Shown in pieces: positions 15,601 through 22,113 of a stretch of DNA of 64,000 nt. The first letter of the stretch is position 1. Each line of letters starts with the position of its first letter. The notes under the pieces are model-generated. The model was not told where the DNA came from. It did no database searches and saw only the letters and a program-made list of their open reading frames with translations. Both the position numbers and the translations under genes were made by a program. Origin of the DNA: Streptomyces griseocarneus. Its GTDB lineage: Bacteria; Actinomycetota; Actinomycetes; Streptomycetales; Streptomycetaceae. Location of the stretch: the NCBI RefSeq assembly GCF_014655595.1, contig NZ_BNBL01000002.1, forward strand, positions 62,001 to 126,000, written 5' to 3'.

Positions 15601-17230
15601 CCGGGTGGTCGCCGACGGGGGCCTCGGAGGTCACCCACTTCGGGTCGCCGACGAGCTCGCCGTGGCGGGCGCCGTCGGTCTGGTCGTGCAGGCGGGTGCC
15701 GGAGCCCTCGTCGAAGCGGTAGTAGGCGACAAGACCGGGGTCGTTGCCGATGAGGCGGACGCCCTTGTCGCGCTTGAGCTCCTCGGCGGTGCGGGCGCGG
15801 TCCCAGATCCGGACCTCGTCCAGCTCGGCGCGGGCGCTGCCGAGCCAGAGGGCCTTGCCCAGCAGCAGGGGGCCGGCTCCGGTGTACGCGCCGTCCGCCG
15901 TGCGGGTGCCGAGCTCCTGGCCGTCGCGGTAGACGGTCTGCCGGCCGGTGGCGTGGTCGTGGACGCAGGCCCAGTGGTGCCAGGAGGTGTCGTCGCCGCG
16001 CGCGTCGGTGTCGAAGTCGTCGTTGTAGAAGCCGAAGACGAACCTGTCGTCGTTCCGGAAACCGATGTGCAGGGACTGGCGGGGCGCGCCCGCCTCGTTG
16101 CCGTGCCCGAGGACGAACTCCTCGCGGCCCGTCGCCGTGCGCCGCGCCCAGAACTCGACGGTGAAGTCGCGGCCGGCGAGCTCCGGTCCCTCGGCGACGC
16201 GTACGTGGGCGTCGCCCTCACCGAAGGCCAGCGCGGTCTCCGCGTGCCCGTCCGTGCTCACCACCGGCACGAGCGGCTGCCCGGTGAACGGGCAGGTGCC
16301 GGGACCGCTCTCGTACACCGCGTCGCGGTACGCGGCGTCCGGGCTGGTCCACGCCTGCGTGCCCTGGAGGTTGAACAGCCCGTCGCGGCCCTGCTCGACG
16401 TTGAAGGAGTCGATCCGGCCGGTCGCGTCGTTGTGCGCGAAGATCTGCCAGCGCTGCTGCCCGTGCACGGCGGTGGGGACGAGCAGGGCGGCGAAGCGCC
16501 CGTCGGAGAGGTTGCGTACGAACGACAGTTCCTGGGTCGGCTCGTGGAAGGGGCGGCCCTCCATGTCCGTGGTGCCCAGGCTGTCCTTGGCCGAGTCGGG
16601 GCGGGTCCTGTGCCGGCTGCGGCGGTAGCGGGCCTCGAGGACCGGCTTCAGTTCGCCGCCCACCAGCAGGAAGCGGTCGCACAGCAGGGTGTCCGCGACG
16701 AGGGGCACCTTCGCGCCGGCGGCGTCCTTGACGTAGTCCGCGCGGTCCGGGTCGCCGGAGGAGGCGCCGCCGGTCAGCTTGTGGACGGCGTCGGGGTGCG
16801 CCGCCCCCACGGACTGGCGCAGGACCACGATGTGGGTGCCGTCGGAGACGGCGTGGAAGGGGGCGAGGGCGGTGAGCCTGGCCGTCGTGGACAGGAAGGG
16901 ATCCACCTCGTCCTCGTCCAGCCGCTCACCGGACGCGGCCTCCACTCTGCCGCCGCGCTTGACGGCCGGCAGGGCGGTGGCGCCGACGGCCGCGAAGCCC
17001 ACGTCCGTGATCTCGGACGGGAAGCGGAGCGGGAGGGGGTTCTCCGACCAGTAGGCGGCGTCGAGTTCACCCTTGCTCTCGTCGTGCCGCGCCACATCGA
17101 GGACGGTGTAGAGGAGGCGTCGCCGGTCGTCCATGGCCAGCGCCACCGTGGTGCCCTGGTGACGCACGGTGGTGGTGTGGACGTAGGGGCGGTCGCTGTA
17201 GACCTTCAGTAAGTGCTGCTCGCCGGACAA
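9611..17230 (-). CDS. Giant LamG/ricin-like repeat protein with beta-rich toxin-like C-terminal region
   Basis: 2539 residues from TTG 17230, chosen because AAGGAGAGG lies just upstream; the frame is open a further 50 codons without a ribosome site. I see LamG/concanavalin-type jelly-rolls (about 350-485, 1278-1413, 1540-1715, and a shorter one at 1770-1830), recognised by FTVEFWAR, WHHWA and EVRIWD motifs. A ricin-type beta-trefoil lies at about 693-847, and coiled coils at about 643-677 and 855-905. Residues 2005-2365 are rich in alternating Ser/Gly/Val beta-hairpin sequence that looks like pore-forming toxin strands. No signal peptide or membrane anchor is visible. Likely a large glycan-binding structural or toxin-like protein. 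Association with the convergent NHLM exporter is positional only. Confidence 0.8.
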   Translation of the reverse strand: MSGEQHLLKVYSDRPYVHTTTVRHQGTTVALAMDDRRRLLYTVLDVARHDESKGELDAAYWSENPLPLRFPSEITDVGFAAVGATALPAVKRGGRVEAASGERLDEDEVDPFLSTTARLTALAPFHAVSDGTHIVVLRQSVGAAHPDAVHKLTGGASSGDPDRADYVKDAAGAKVPLVADTLLCDRFLLVGGELKPVLEARYRRSRHRTRPDSAKDSLGTTDMEGRPFHEPTQELSFVRNLSDGRFAALLVPTAVHGQQRWQIFAHNDATGRIDSFNVEQGRDGLFNLQGTQAWTSPDAAYRDAVYESGPGTCPFTGQPLVPVVSTDGHAETALAFGEGDAHVRVAEGPELAGRDFTVEFWARRTATGREEFVLGHGNEAGAPRQSLHIGFRNDDRFVFGFYNDDFDTDARGDDTSWHHWACVHDHATGRQTVYRDGQELGTRTADGAYTGAGPLLLGKALWLGSARAELDEVRIWDRARTAEELKRDKGVRLIGNDPGLVAYYRFDEGSGTRLHDQTDGARHGELVGDPKWVTSEAPVGDHPGVRRDSFAVAGRATVSGLSAVLYHQQEETAVGYGQEPKPAKRQARVLLSYATSGPDPKTGAATDDAYLATVDFGVGRDGRLAQVPDELALPVLAAPEGSADVEAISELDSRIRELVQDITAKETEVAQLARQTADVPELERLREAFYYRWQDISGWTCRLRFKNTRDGKPQYLAVRDDGAGSEPPLIRTSDKEAKSALWAVLVPPGASWSGPTPYHLHNPHTGKDMNVAGDRQDNDAPLIVWPRNAGAWNTHFHIDERSDGYSTVVNRHSGKAVCAPDRLGDRVVQYDTAPVTESGEGLFAIERVALHDFGHSDIRDAGKRVEALDAQLAELRPQRELLERRRREIEAHQAELTAKRDELGRLTGGLKGADDIALPVPQLSLDRTGLSSSGALLSFARSADRPYLLDSATGNVVLYFRGTNGQFFATYYDTTVVRSSRRLTAGDGQGVTFTARDSGTGLGAVTIRVTAGDGPGLCDVTIERGEERETWQRLPRRAADFAAIVNGTPEEPVTVGAVKTFDATTRLLSGGRAGDVAGGVLRLVEPLSVALPARTPVTVGGHLYLTEADHAPGATTLRLDAGEGGPEPQPGEPVQRLRYDHRRASSNRPGVPLSAGSRLLLADPGTAREVPLGEVSDLVAGHGCRWRADKPGRAYSFDGQRHVLALPQEQLDRVAVTRDLTLEAWINPEEVSGAARIVHAGTGDVPYTLGLLAPAAPVVPALAFDGKGGVAMTESGFSLAGQSFTVEFWARRTTKWDGKAQYVIGHGTSQGSTRNALHIGFTETSSFRFGFYGDDVTTNYGNDDTDWHHWACAFDAATREQVIYKDGVEEARRVAAGTYQGDGLFSFGSHFAGWVADYAAVEMDEVRLWGTARTLAEVRELRNRRLSGKEPGLMGYWPCGDPLARVGGKPGVLDRSGQNRHVYLRDGVTTTTAPAALERTADTTYRIVAGAGDRLVATRATFAPHEWTHLAAAYEQSWAVELSDGAYLEVPDNDALDVTGDLTVEVFCRVDALGTTQGLLAKGRTADGAGGSVPYRLLVLPDGRLEFGFEEPDGKLVRFASTEALTAGTFHRIGVVRKSGRSMQERKGSKEITAAGADGKPVQQTVELVESVDLQEWQDVRFFVDGREAGTARYEGPGAKGNAGTLDIGRVRDGLETCPFTGIVAEVRLWDAARDAARLGTPVSARDRGLIAHWRFEENAGNTAADNTGSHPARLRGARWTRNPDPRGSVFRLYRNGVSVACDPLEGDDFAGYGDAQLSLGARLKDGKADQPFHGTLEEVRIWRTARTQEQVLDNLFTRLRGEKEDLIAYWSFDRASTDESADLVRDEGLRGNHLTLRAAPARPAAVLSTAPVSSDTAQVRSALAAMRTPFHETVTGSPAVAEYADMQYTAKGEAFGVLKRAYGYLRDGRWYLVTGYKVGDLVSEWVSQVQFDPQLVGYVEGAPPVPSENLTPNTIDPDRATYDSVASVELTQAEEVVHSLSSAKERSVDAAFGFALSNEVDVDMWMITAPLGFGVAKSMVKAKVSAGVRGSLEFSNSWAEETAVSQGENTARAMKVDLSGSWEDPLKPLNPSVGRRYVPVNTGFAVVQSQTADVFALRLAHSGALVAYRIQPNPDVPKDWNVIPFPLNPRYTKQGTLDGAVGYDEHGKVLDPDYAGARDHGEYSYYKPREAYAIKRRIQREQQRLRGYYESVSTETHAPDPTAERAGRVLGGAIGGDTAPGKGRDTAGSTAGDGFSRRDLVNTYVWTADGGFFAETTQTTDAVTETTSGSYSLSGSVGASVGTSFDVMGIGVNAQLDASVGGGMSVTRARGREATRSFGLNVVCSPSGNVQQYDANRKPVFDADGKPVNAPGKVDAYRFLSFYLGEDTEHFDTFFHKVVDPAWLDGTDPNAAALRQARQSDRKPPCWRVMHRVTFVSRLLPPLAAAGAAPLEQAMRQLDVESNYELVRRLDPYVRGAATSAAELSAAVRTALAAHLPELVPHADQVIGFLAQYYGVEG

Positions 17231-17386
17231 TGCCTCTCCTTGGAAACGTGCTGCGGGGATCTGGAAATCCCCCTCTGACCTGCACCGCTCGCATCTCGCG
17301 AGCGCGGCGGTCACACGATTTACCGGTGCGAATCCCACGTCAAGGAGCTGTTTTCGCCACCGGGTCCGGAAACCGGGCAAACGCCC

Positions 17387-17417
17387 GACCCGGGAGGAGC
17401 GGTGCTCCTCCCGGGTC
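17387..17417 (-). terminator. Perfect 14-bp hairpin terminator
   Basis: Arms 17387-17400 and 17404-17417 (GACCCGGGAGGAGC and its complement) pair perfectly around a 3-nt loop. It lies 15 nt beyond the stop of the minus-strand isochorismatase gene and upstream of the giant protein gene, separating the two transcripts. Confidence 0.8.
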
Positions 17418-17431
17418 GTCCGCTCGTCCGC

Positions 17432-18028
17432 TCAGGCCCCGGCCGCCCCGACCAGCTCCGCCGTCGTGACGACCTCGGCGAACCCGCCGCCCTGCAGGTT
17501 GACCGCCGTGGCGTAGGCGAGCTCCTGGGCGGTGAGGTGGTATCCCTCCGGGCCGCGCAGGTCGAAGGTGTGGGTGGCGTCCAGCGCGAACAGCACCTCG
17601 TAGCCGAGGTTGCCGCCCATGCGGGCCGTGGTCTCGGCGCACATGTTGGTCTGGATGCCGGTGACGACGAACTGCCGCACGCCCTGGGCCTCGAACCACT
17701 CGCGCAGGTCCGGCGTGCCGTAGAAGGCCGAGTTGACCGTCTTCGTCACGAACAGCTCCGGGCCCTCGCCCCGGCCCCGGCGCTCCTCGATGGCGTCCTT
17801 GAGGTCGTTGCCCTCCTGGCCGGGGCGCAGCGGCGAGCCGGGCTTGGCGGAGTCGTGCCGTACGAACACCACCGGGCGGCCGGTCGCCTGCCAGGCGTCG
17901 ATCAGCGCCGCGATGTTCTCCTCAGCGCCGGGGTTGTCCCGGGGCCCCCAGTGCTCCGCGTCGTCGAAGCCCTTCTGTACGTCGATGACGACCAGTGCGG
18001 CGTTGCCGTGAATCTCTCGCTTGTTCAT
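17432..18028 (-). CDS. Isochorismatase-family cysteine hydrolase
   Basis: 198 residues. The full catalytic set is visible: Asp16 (VVIDVQKGF), Lys96 (VTKTVNSAF) and Cys130 (GIQTNMCAETTARMGGNLGY). Members hydrolyse isochorismate, nicotinamide or N-carbamoyl compounds; the substrate cannot be read from sequence. The ATG at 18028 is 8 nt after AGGA; an ATG two codons earlier (18034) is too close to it. The gene is divergent from a DJ-1/AraC-type regulator across a 96-nt spacer, a common pairing in Streptomyces that suggests control by that regulator. Confidence 0.88.
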   Translation of the reverse strand: MNKREIHGNAALVVIDVQKGFDDAEHWGPRDNPGAEENIAALIDAWQATGRPVVFVRHDSAKPGSPLRPGQEGNDLKDAIEERRGRGEGPELFVTKTVNSAFYGTPDLREWFEAQGVRQFVVTGIQTNMCAETTARMGGNLGYEVLFALDATHTFDLRGPEGYHLTAQELAYATAVNLQGGGFAEVVTTAELVGAAGA

Positions 18029-18065
18029 GACCATGATCCTGCCGTCGGCGCACCCGTCCCGACAG

Positions 18066-18100
18066 TGGCAGGACTGCCGGGGTTCGATGGCTTTCTGCCA
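18066..18100. promoter_or_regulatory. TGGC-type inverted repeat in the divergent promoter region
   Basis: TGGCAG at 18066-18071 and CTGCCA at 18095-18100 form an inverted repeat, with a further TGGC at 18088. The divergent regulator has the AdpA architecture, and AdpA sites start with TGGC. These copies do not fit the full AdpA consensus (A rather than G/C at position five), so the match is only suggestive. Confidence 0.4.
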
Positions 18101-18124
18101 CCCGGCCGGGGCATACTCCCGCCC

Positions 18125-19135
18125 ATGGCGTCCTACCGCGTAGCCCTGCTCGCCTTCCCCAACATCCGGGCCTTCGACGTCTCGGTCATCACCGAGGTGT
18201 GGGGCACGGACCGCACCGACCGCGGCGTGCCGGCCTTCGAGCTGCGCCGCTGCGCCGCCGACCGCGCACCGGTCCCCATGCCCGGCGGCCTCAGCCTCGC
18301 CCCCGACCGCACGCTCGCCTGGCTCGACCGGGCCGACCTCGTGGTCGTCCCCGGCCTGGTGGACCCGCTGCTGCTGGTCCCGCCCCCGGTGCTCGACGCC
18401 CTCCGGCGCGCCCACGCGCGCGGCGTGCCGGTCGCCGCGCTGTGCGCCGGCGCGTTCGCCCTGGCCCAGGCCGGGCTCCTCGACGGCCACCGCGCCATCA
18501 CCCACTGGACCCTCACGGACCTGCTGCGGCGGCAGCACCCCCGGGTGACCGTCGTACCGGACGCCCTCTTCATCGACGCCTCGGCCGATGCCGCCGACGC
18601 CGCTCCCGCGGCGGGCGGCGCCCCCCTGTGGACGTCGGCCGGCACCGCCGCCGGCATCGATCTCTGCCTGCACCTCGTCCGCACCCACCACGGCGCCGAG
18701 ACCGCCGCCACCATCGCCCGCTCGATGGTCACCGCGCCCTTCCGCACCGGCACCCAGGCGCAGTTCATCGAACGCCCCGTCACCGGCGGGGACCGCGACG
18801 CCGACGCCCTGGCCCGCGTGCGCGAGTACGCCCTGCGCCACCTCGACGAGCCCCTGACCGTGGGCACGCTGGCGGCCCGGGCCGGCATGTCCCCCCGCTC
18901 CTTCGCCCGGCACTTCACCGCGACCACCGGCGACACGCCCGCCCGCTGGCTCCTCGACCAGCGCCTGGCCGCCGCCCAGCGGCTCCTGGAGCGCACCGAC
19001 CTCGCCATGCCCGAGGTCGCCCGGCGCGCGGGCTTCGGCAGCGAGGTGACCATGCGGCAGCACTTCGCCGCCCGGCTGTCCACCAGCCCGCGCGACTACC
19101 GGGCGGCGTTCTCCCCGTCGTACTCCGCTTCGTAG
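18125..19135 (+). CDS. GlxA/AdpA-type transcriptional regulator (DJ-1/PfpI plus AraC HTH)
   Basis: 336 residues. Residues about 1-190 are a DJ-1/PfpI-like amidotransferase fold with a Cys elbow in VAALCAGAFALA. Residues about 225-330 are an AraC-type double helix-turn-helix (LTVGTLAARAGMSPRSFARHF and MPEVARRAGFGSEVTMRQHF). This is the architecture of AdpA and GlxA regulators. Alternative upstream starts in the frame lie inside the divergent gene and are rejected. It is divergent from the isochorismatase gene and probably regulates it and itself. The 3' end overlaps the convergent lipoprotein gene by 40 nt. Confidence 0.9.
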   Translation: MASYRVALLAFPNIRAFDVSVITEVWGTDRTDRGVPAFELRRCAADRAPVPMPGGLSLAPDRTLAWLDRADLVVVPGLVDPLLLVPPPVLDALRRAHARGVPVAALCAGAFALAQAGLLDGHRAITHWTLTDLLRRQHPRVTVVPDALFIDASADAADAAPAAGGAPLWTSAGTAAGIDLCLHLVRTHHGAETAATIARSMVTAPFRTGTQAQFIERPVTGGDRDADALARVREYALRHLDEPLTVGTLAARAGMSPRSFARHFTATTGDTPARWLLDQRLAAAQRLLERTDLAMPEVARRAGFGSEVTMRQHFAARLSTSPRDYRAAFSPSYSAS

Positions 19136-19821
19136 TTGGTCAGGACGCAGCCGTCGGCCATCGCCTTCTCGAAGCGGAAGCCCTGCGGGGCGGTGAATCC
19201 GGCCTCGCAGTTGAGGTAGAGGAACTGCTGCTGGTAGAGGCCGATGCGGGCGTGCCGGTTGTTGGTCTCGACCGCGATGTTCGTCCCCACCAGGAGCTTG
19301 CTGCGGGTGGCCCTGATCCGGCCGTTCTCCTTGAGCTCCGCCAGCTGGGCGGCCTTGGCGCGCTCCTGGAAGACGGCCATGTTCGCGACCTTGTCCAGCC
19401 ACACCAGCCCGTGGGCTCGCTGCGCCCCGGCGGGCTCGCCGCACAGGCCGCGCTCGCTGACGCCCCAGTCCTTGACGTTGCCCTCGACGGCGGGCAGGTA
19501 GTCGATGGACTGGATGGAGACGGTCTGCGGGTCGGTGGAGAACGTCTTGCAGTCGACGCTGTGATGGTCGTGGACGAGCCTGCGCAGCGCGGCGAGGTCG
19601 TCGGCGCTCGCCAGCCCCATGCTCGCCTCGGGGACGCGGCCGCCCGGCGCGGCGCTCGGCGGCGCGGACGAGGCCCCCGGGGCCGCGGAAGCGGACGCGC
19701 TTCCGGCCGCCGCCGTCCCGCCGGCGGCCGCACCGCCCTCCTTATCGTCCTTCTCGCACGCCGTCACCGAGGTGAGGGCGGCGAGTACGGCCGTCGTCGC
19801 GAGTATCCGCTGGATGCGCAT
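19096..19821 (-). CDS. Secreted lipoprotein, unknown function
   Basis: 241 residues. A lipoprotein signal peptide (MRIQRILATTAVLAALTSVTAC) places the lipidated Cys at about residue 22. A Gly/Ala/Ser/Pro-rich linker follows (about 30-65), then a soluble domain of about 175 residues with three Cys residues. The ATG at 19821 has GAAGG about 10 nt upstream. The frame extends further upstream, but that stretch lacks coding character. I do not recognise the domain. The 3' end overlaps the AraC-type regulator gene tail to tail, so mutual antisense effects are possible. Confidence 0.8.
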   Translation of the reverse strand: MRIQRILATTAVLAALTSVTACEKDDKEGGAAAGGTAAAGSASASAAPGASSAPPSAAPGGRVPEASMGLASADDLAALRRLVHDHHSVDCKTFSTDPQTVSIQSIDYLPAVEGNVKDWGVSERGLCGEPAGAQRAHGLVWLDKVANMAVFQERAKAAQLAELKENGRIRATRSKLLVGTNIAVETNNRHARIGLYQQQFLYLNCEAGFTAPQGFRFEKAMADGCVLTNYEAEYDGENAAR

Positions 19822-19951
19822 GTGGGGGTGCCTTCGTCGGGAAGAAGCCGGTGGGGGCGCGCCGGGGCGGCGCAATGGCATGCGCATGCTAGTTGAGTGA
19901 TCGCCCCCGGGCGACCGGGCCGGGGCCGGGACAGGGCGTCGACGGACGACG

Positions 19952-20479
19952 ATGGACGAAGATGGAACCATGGTCCACATCACCTTCGTCCAGGGCGACA
20001 TCACCCGGCAGCAGGCCGACGCCATCGTCAACGCGGCGAACTCCTCGCTCCTCGGCGGCGGCGGCGTCGACGGCGCCATCCACCGCGCCGGCGGCCCCGA
20101 GATCCTCGACGCCTGCCGCGACCTGCGCGCCTCCCACTACGGCAAGGGCCTGCCGACGGGCCGCGCCGTCGCCACCCCCGCCGGCCGCCTCGCCGCCCGC
20201 TGGGTCATCCACACGGTGGGCCCGGTCTGGTCGGCCACGGAGGACCGCTCGGATCTGCTGGCCTCCTGCCACCGCGAGTCGCTGCGGGTGGCGGACGAAC
20301 TGGGCGCGAAGACCGTCGCGTTCCCGGCCATCTCGACCGGCATCTTCCGCTGGCCGCTGGAGGACGCGGCGCGCATCGCGGTGGAGACGGTACGAGCGAC
20401 TCCGACAGCGGTGGAGGAGGTCCGCTTCGTCCTCTTCGACGAGCGGGCGTACGAGGCCTTCGCGTCGCAGATGCCTTGA
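19952..20479 (+). CDS. Macro-domain protein (O-acetyl-ADP-ribose deacetylase family)
   Basis: 175 residues, a single macro domain. Hallmarks are GDIT, AIVNAANSSLLGGGGVDGAIHRAGG, the TAG-like segment VATPAGRL, HTVGPVW and AISTGIFRWP, close to the YmdB subgroup. Members remove acetyl groups from O-acetyl-ADP-ribose or ADP-ribose from proteins, so it likely acts in the cytoplasm on ADP-ribosyl compounds. Start is ATG 19952 or ATG 19970; the family usually begins close to the second, and neither has a strong ribosome site. The lipoprotein gene is divergent, 130 nt away. Confidence 0.9.
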   Translation: MDEDGTMVHITFVQGDITRQQADAIVNAANSSLLGGGGVDGAIHRAGGPEILDACRDLRASHYGKGLPTGRAVATPAGRLAARWVIHTVGPVWSATEDRSDLLASCHRESLRVADELGAKTVAFPAISTGIFRWPLEDAARIAVETVRATPTAVEEVRFVLFDERAYEAFASQMP

Positions 20480-20808
20480 CGGCTGCACGGTCCGGGGGAT
20501 TGCCTTCGTCCGGGCCCACCCGGTCGGCCGGCCGGCATCCGCCACAATGCGTGGGCGCCGGCCAACAGAACACCAAGGACCTCACGGTCGGTCAGGACCG
20601 CACTCCGTGCCTCCGGGGCGTTCTCACCGCCGTGCCCCGTGCCCCACCCTGAGGTGCCGTATTCGCAATGGTGATCGATCGATCCTCGCCGTAATGGGCT
20701 TGGCTACATACCGCCCTTTGCAGCCGGTGAACTCGCCGCGAAGGTAGAGGGCGTGTGCCGGCGGGTCCCGCCGGTGGTAGCGGAAACGTGAGAGAGGACG
20801 TGCCACGC
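20480..20808. other. Intergenic region with no recognised gene
   Basis: About 330 nt between the macro-domain gene and the beta-trefoil gene. Short frames on both strands lack codon bias and ribosome sites. The more AT-rich part near 20665-20720 probably carries the promoter of the downstream gene. I see no RNA gene. Confidence 0.5.
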
Positions 20809-21267
20809 ATGGCCCCGATTCCGGTCAAGCCCGGCAAGTACAAGATCCACGCTCACATCATCGGACCGACCTCCCTCCTGACGGCCACCGAGTACGCCGT
20901 CAAGCACGGCGCTCCTGTCATCACCGACCGCCTCAACCCCCTGCCCATCGAGCAGGAGTGGGTCATCGACGCCGCTGAGCAAGAAGTCCCGGGGTCGCCC
21001 TACGTGATCCACCTGGCCTACCACCCGGCCGCGGGGCTCGTGGTCCACGAGGACAAGCTCTACGTGAACAGCGTTCCGCGTGCCGAGTGGACGAAGTTCA
21101 CGTTCGAGCGGGTCATCGGCGGACTCAAGATCCTGGGGGCCGACAACGGTCTCGCCCTGCGCGCCGGGCACCGTGGTGCGCAGATCACGCTCGTGAAGCC
21201 CCAGCCCGAGTTCCAGGAGACGTGGACCCTCGAGTACCTGGGCCCGATCCCGGCCGAGGAGGAGTAG
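20809..21267 (+). CDS. Small beta-trefoil-like protein (possible I66-type serine protease inhibitor)
   Basis: 152 residues from ATG 20809, with GAGAGG 11 nt upstream; an in-frame GTG at 20788 is a possible alternative. The protein is soluble, with no signal peptide. Three similar beta-rich blocks of about 45 residues each (GKYKIHAHI, YVIHLAYHP, LKILGADNG, WTLEYLGP) have the spacing of a beta-trefoil. This resembles cospin-type (I66) inhibitors and other Streptomyces trefoil proteins, but I am unsure of the assignment. It stands alone, with a hairpin terminator at 21281. Confidence 0.6.
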   Translation: MAPIPVKPGKYKIHAHIIGPTSLLTATEYAVKHGAPVITDRLNPLPIEQEWVIDAAEQEVPGSPYVIHLAYHPAAGLVVHEDKLYVNSVPRAEWTKFTFERVIGGLKILGADNGLALRAGHRGAQITLVKPQPEFQETWTLEYLGPIPAEEE

Positions 21268-21280
21268 GGGCAAGGAGGCG

Positions 21281-21313
21281 GGGCGACCGGTAGCCGTCGT
21301 GGCCCGGTCGCCC
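21281..21313 (+). terminator. Hairpin terminator
   Basis: GGGCGACCGG (21281-21290) pairs perfectly with CCGGTCGCCC (21304-21313) across a 13-nt loop, 14 nt after the stop of the beta-trefoil gene. Confidence 0.65.
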
Positions 21314-21363
21314 TGACGTTTCCTCGATCGACATCCGGGCGCCGCGCGTCCTAAAGTCGGAGC

Positions 21364-22113
21364 GTGCTTTCCGTGGTCGTGGCGCCCTGGCGGCGCTCTC
21401 CCGTCGTCGTACGAAACCCGGACGTGCCGCACGACGCGGCGAGCACGATGAAGGTGGCGGTGCTGGCCGCGCTCCACCGCAGCGGGATCGACCTGGACGC
21501 ACAGGTCCCTGTGGTCAATCGCTTCACTTCCGTGACCGGTTCGGCCACCTACGCCAACTCGATTGCGCACGACAGCGATCCGGCACCTTGGGAACTCCTC
21601 GGCGCGACCGCGTCGCTGCGCTGGTTGGCCGGGCGGATGGTCACGCACTCCTCGAACCTGGCCACCAACCTCTGCCTCGCCGAGGTCGGTCACGACGCCG
21701 TGGCGCGAGTATGGCGCCAGGCCGGTGCGTCCGGCAGCACGAGTCCGCGCGGTATCGAGGACTACCCCGCCCGCGCGGCCGGCGTCCACAACCGGGTCAC
21801 TGCCGGGGACCTGGTCCGGCTGCTGGAGTCGCTGGAGCCGGAGGTGCTGGGACAGCTGGAGGGCAATGTCCATCGGGTGGACGTGGCGGCGGGGCTACCG
21901 CCGGGGACCCGGATGGCGAGCAAGAACGGCTGGTTTCCCGGACTTCGGCACTGCGCCGCCGTGGTCCATCCGCAGGACGCCGAGTCCTACGCGATCGCCG
22001 TCTGCTACACCGGCCCCCTCGCTAACGGGCACGACGTCGACGATCCGGCCGCCCGCCTGCTGGCGCGGATCTCGGCGCGGGTCTGGGCGGGCCGTCACAC
22101 CCTCGCGGGCTGA
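21364..22113 (+). CDS. Serine hydrolase, class A beta-lactamase-like
   Basis: 249 residues. Active-site motifs are in class A order: Ser27-Thr-Met-Lys30 (SxxK), Ser96-Ser97-Asn98 (equivalent of SDN) and Lys187-Asn-Gly189 (replacing KTG). It lacks an export signal and the altered motifs argue against a true penicillinase; it may act on another amide or ester. The GTG at 21364 is chosen because the first strand of the fold (LSVVVAP) follows directly. The stop overlaps the end of the convergent PLP-enzyme gene by 19 nt. Confidence 0.78.
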   Translation: MLSVVVAPWRRSPVVVRNPDVPHDAASTMKVAVLAALHRSGIDLDAQVPVVNRFTSVTGSATYANSIAHDSDPAPWELLGATASLRWLAGRMVTHSSNLATNLCLAEVGHDAVARVWRQAGASGSTSPRGIEDYPARAAGVHNRVTAGDLVRLLESLEPEVLGQLEGNVHRVDVAAGLPPGTRMASKNGWFPGLRHCAAVVHPQDAESYAIAVCYTGPLANGHDVDDPAARLLARISARVWAGRHTLAG

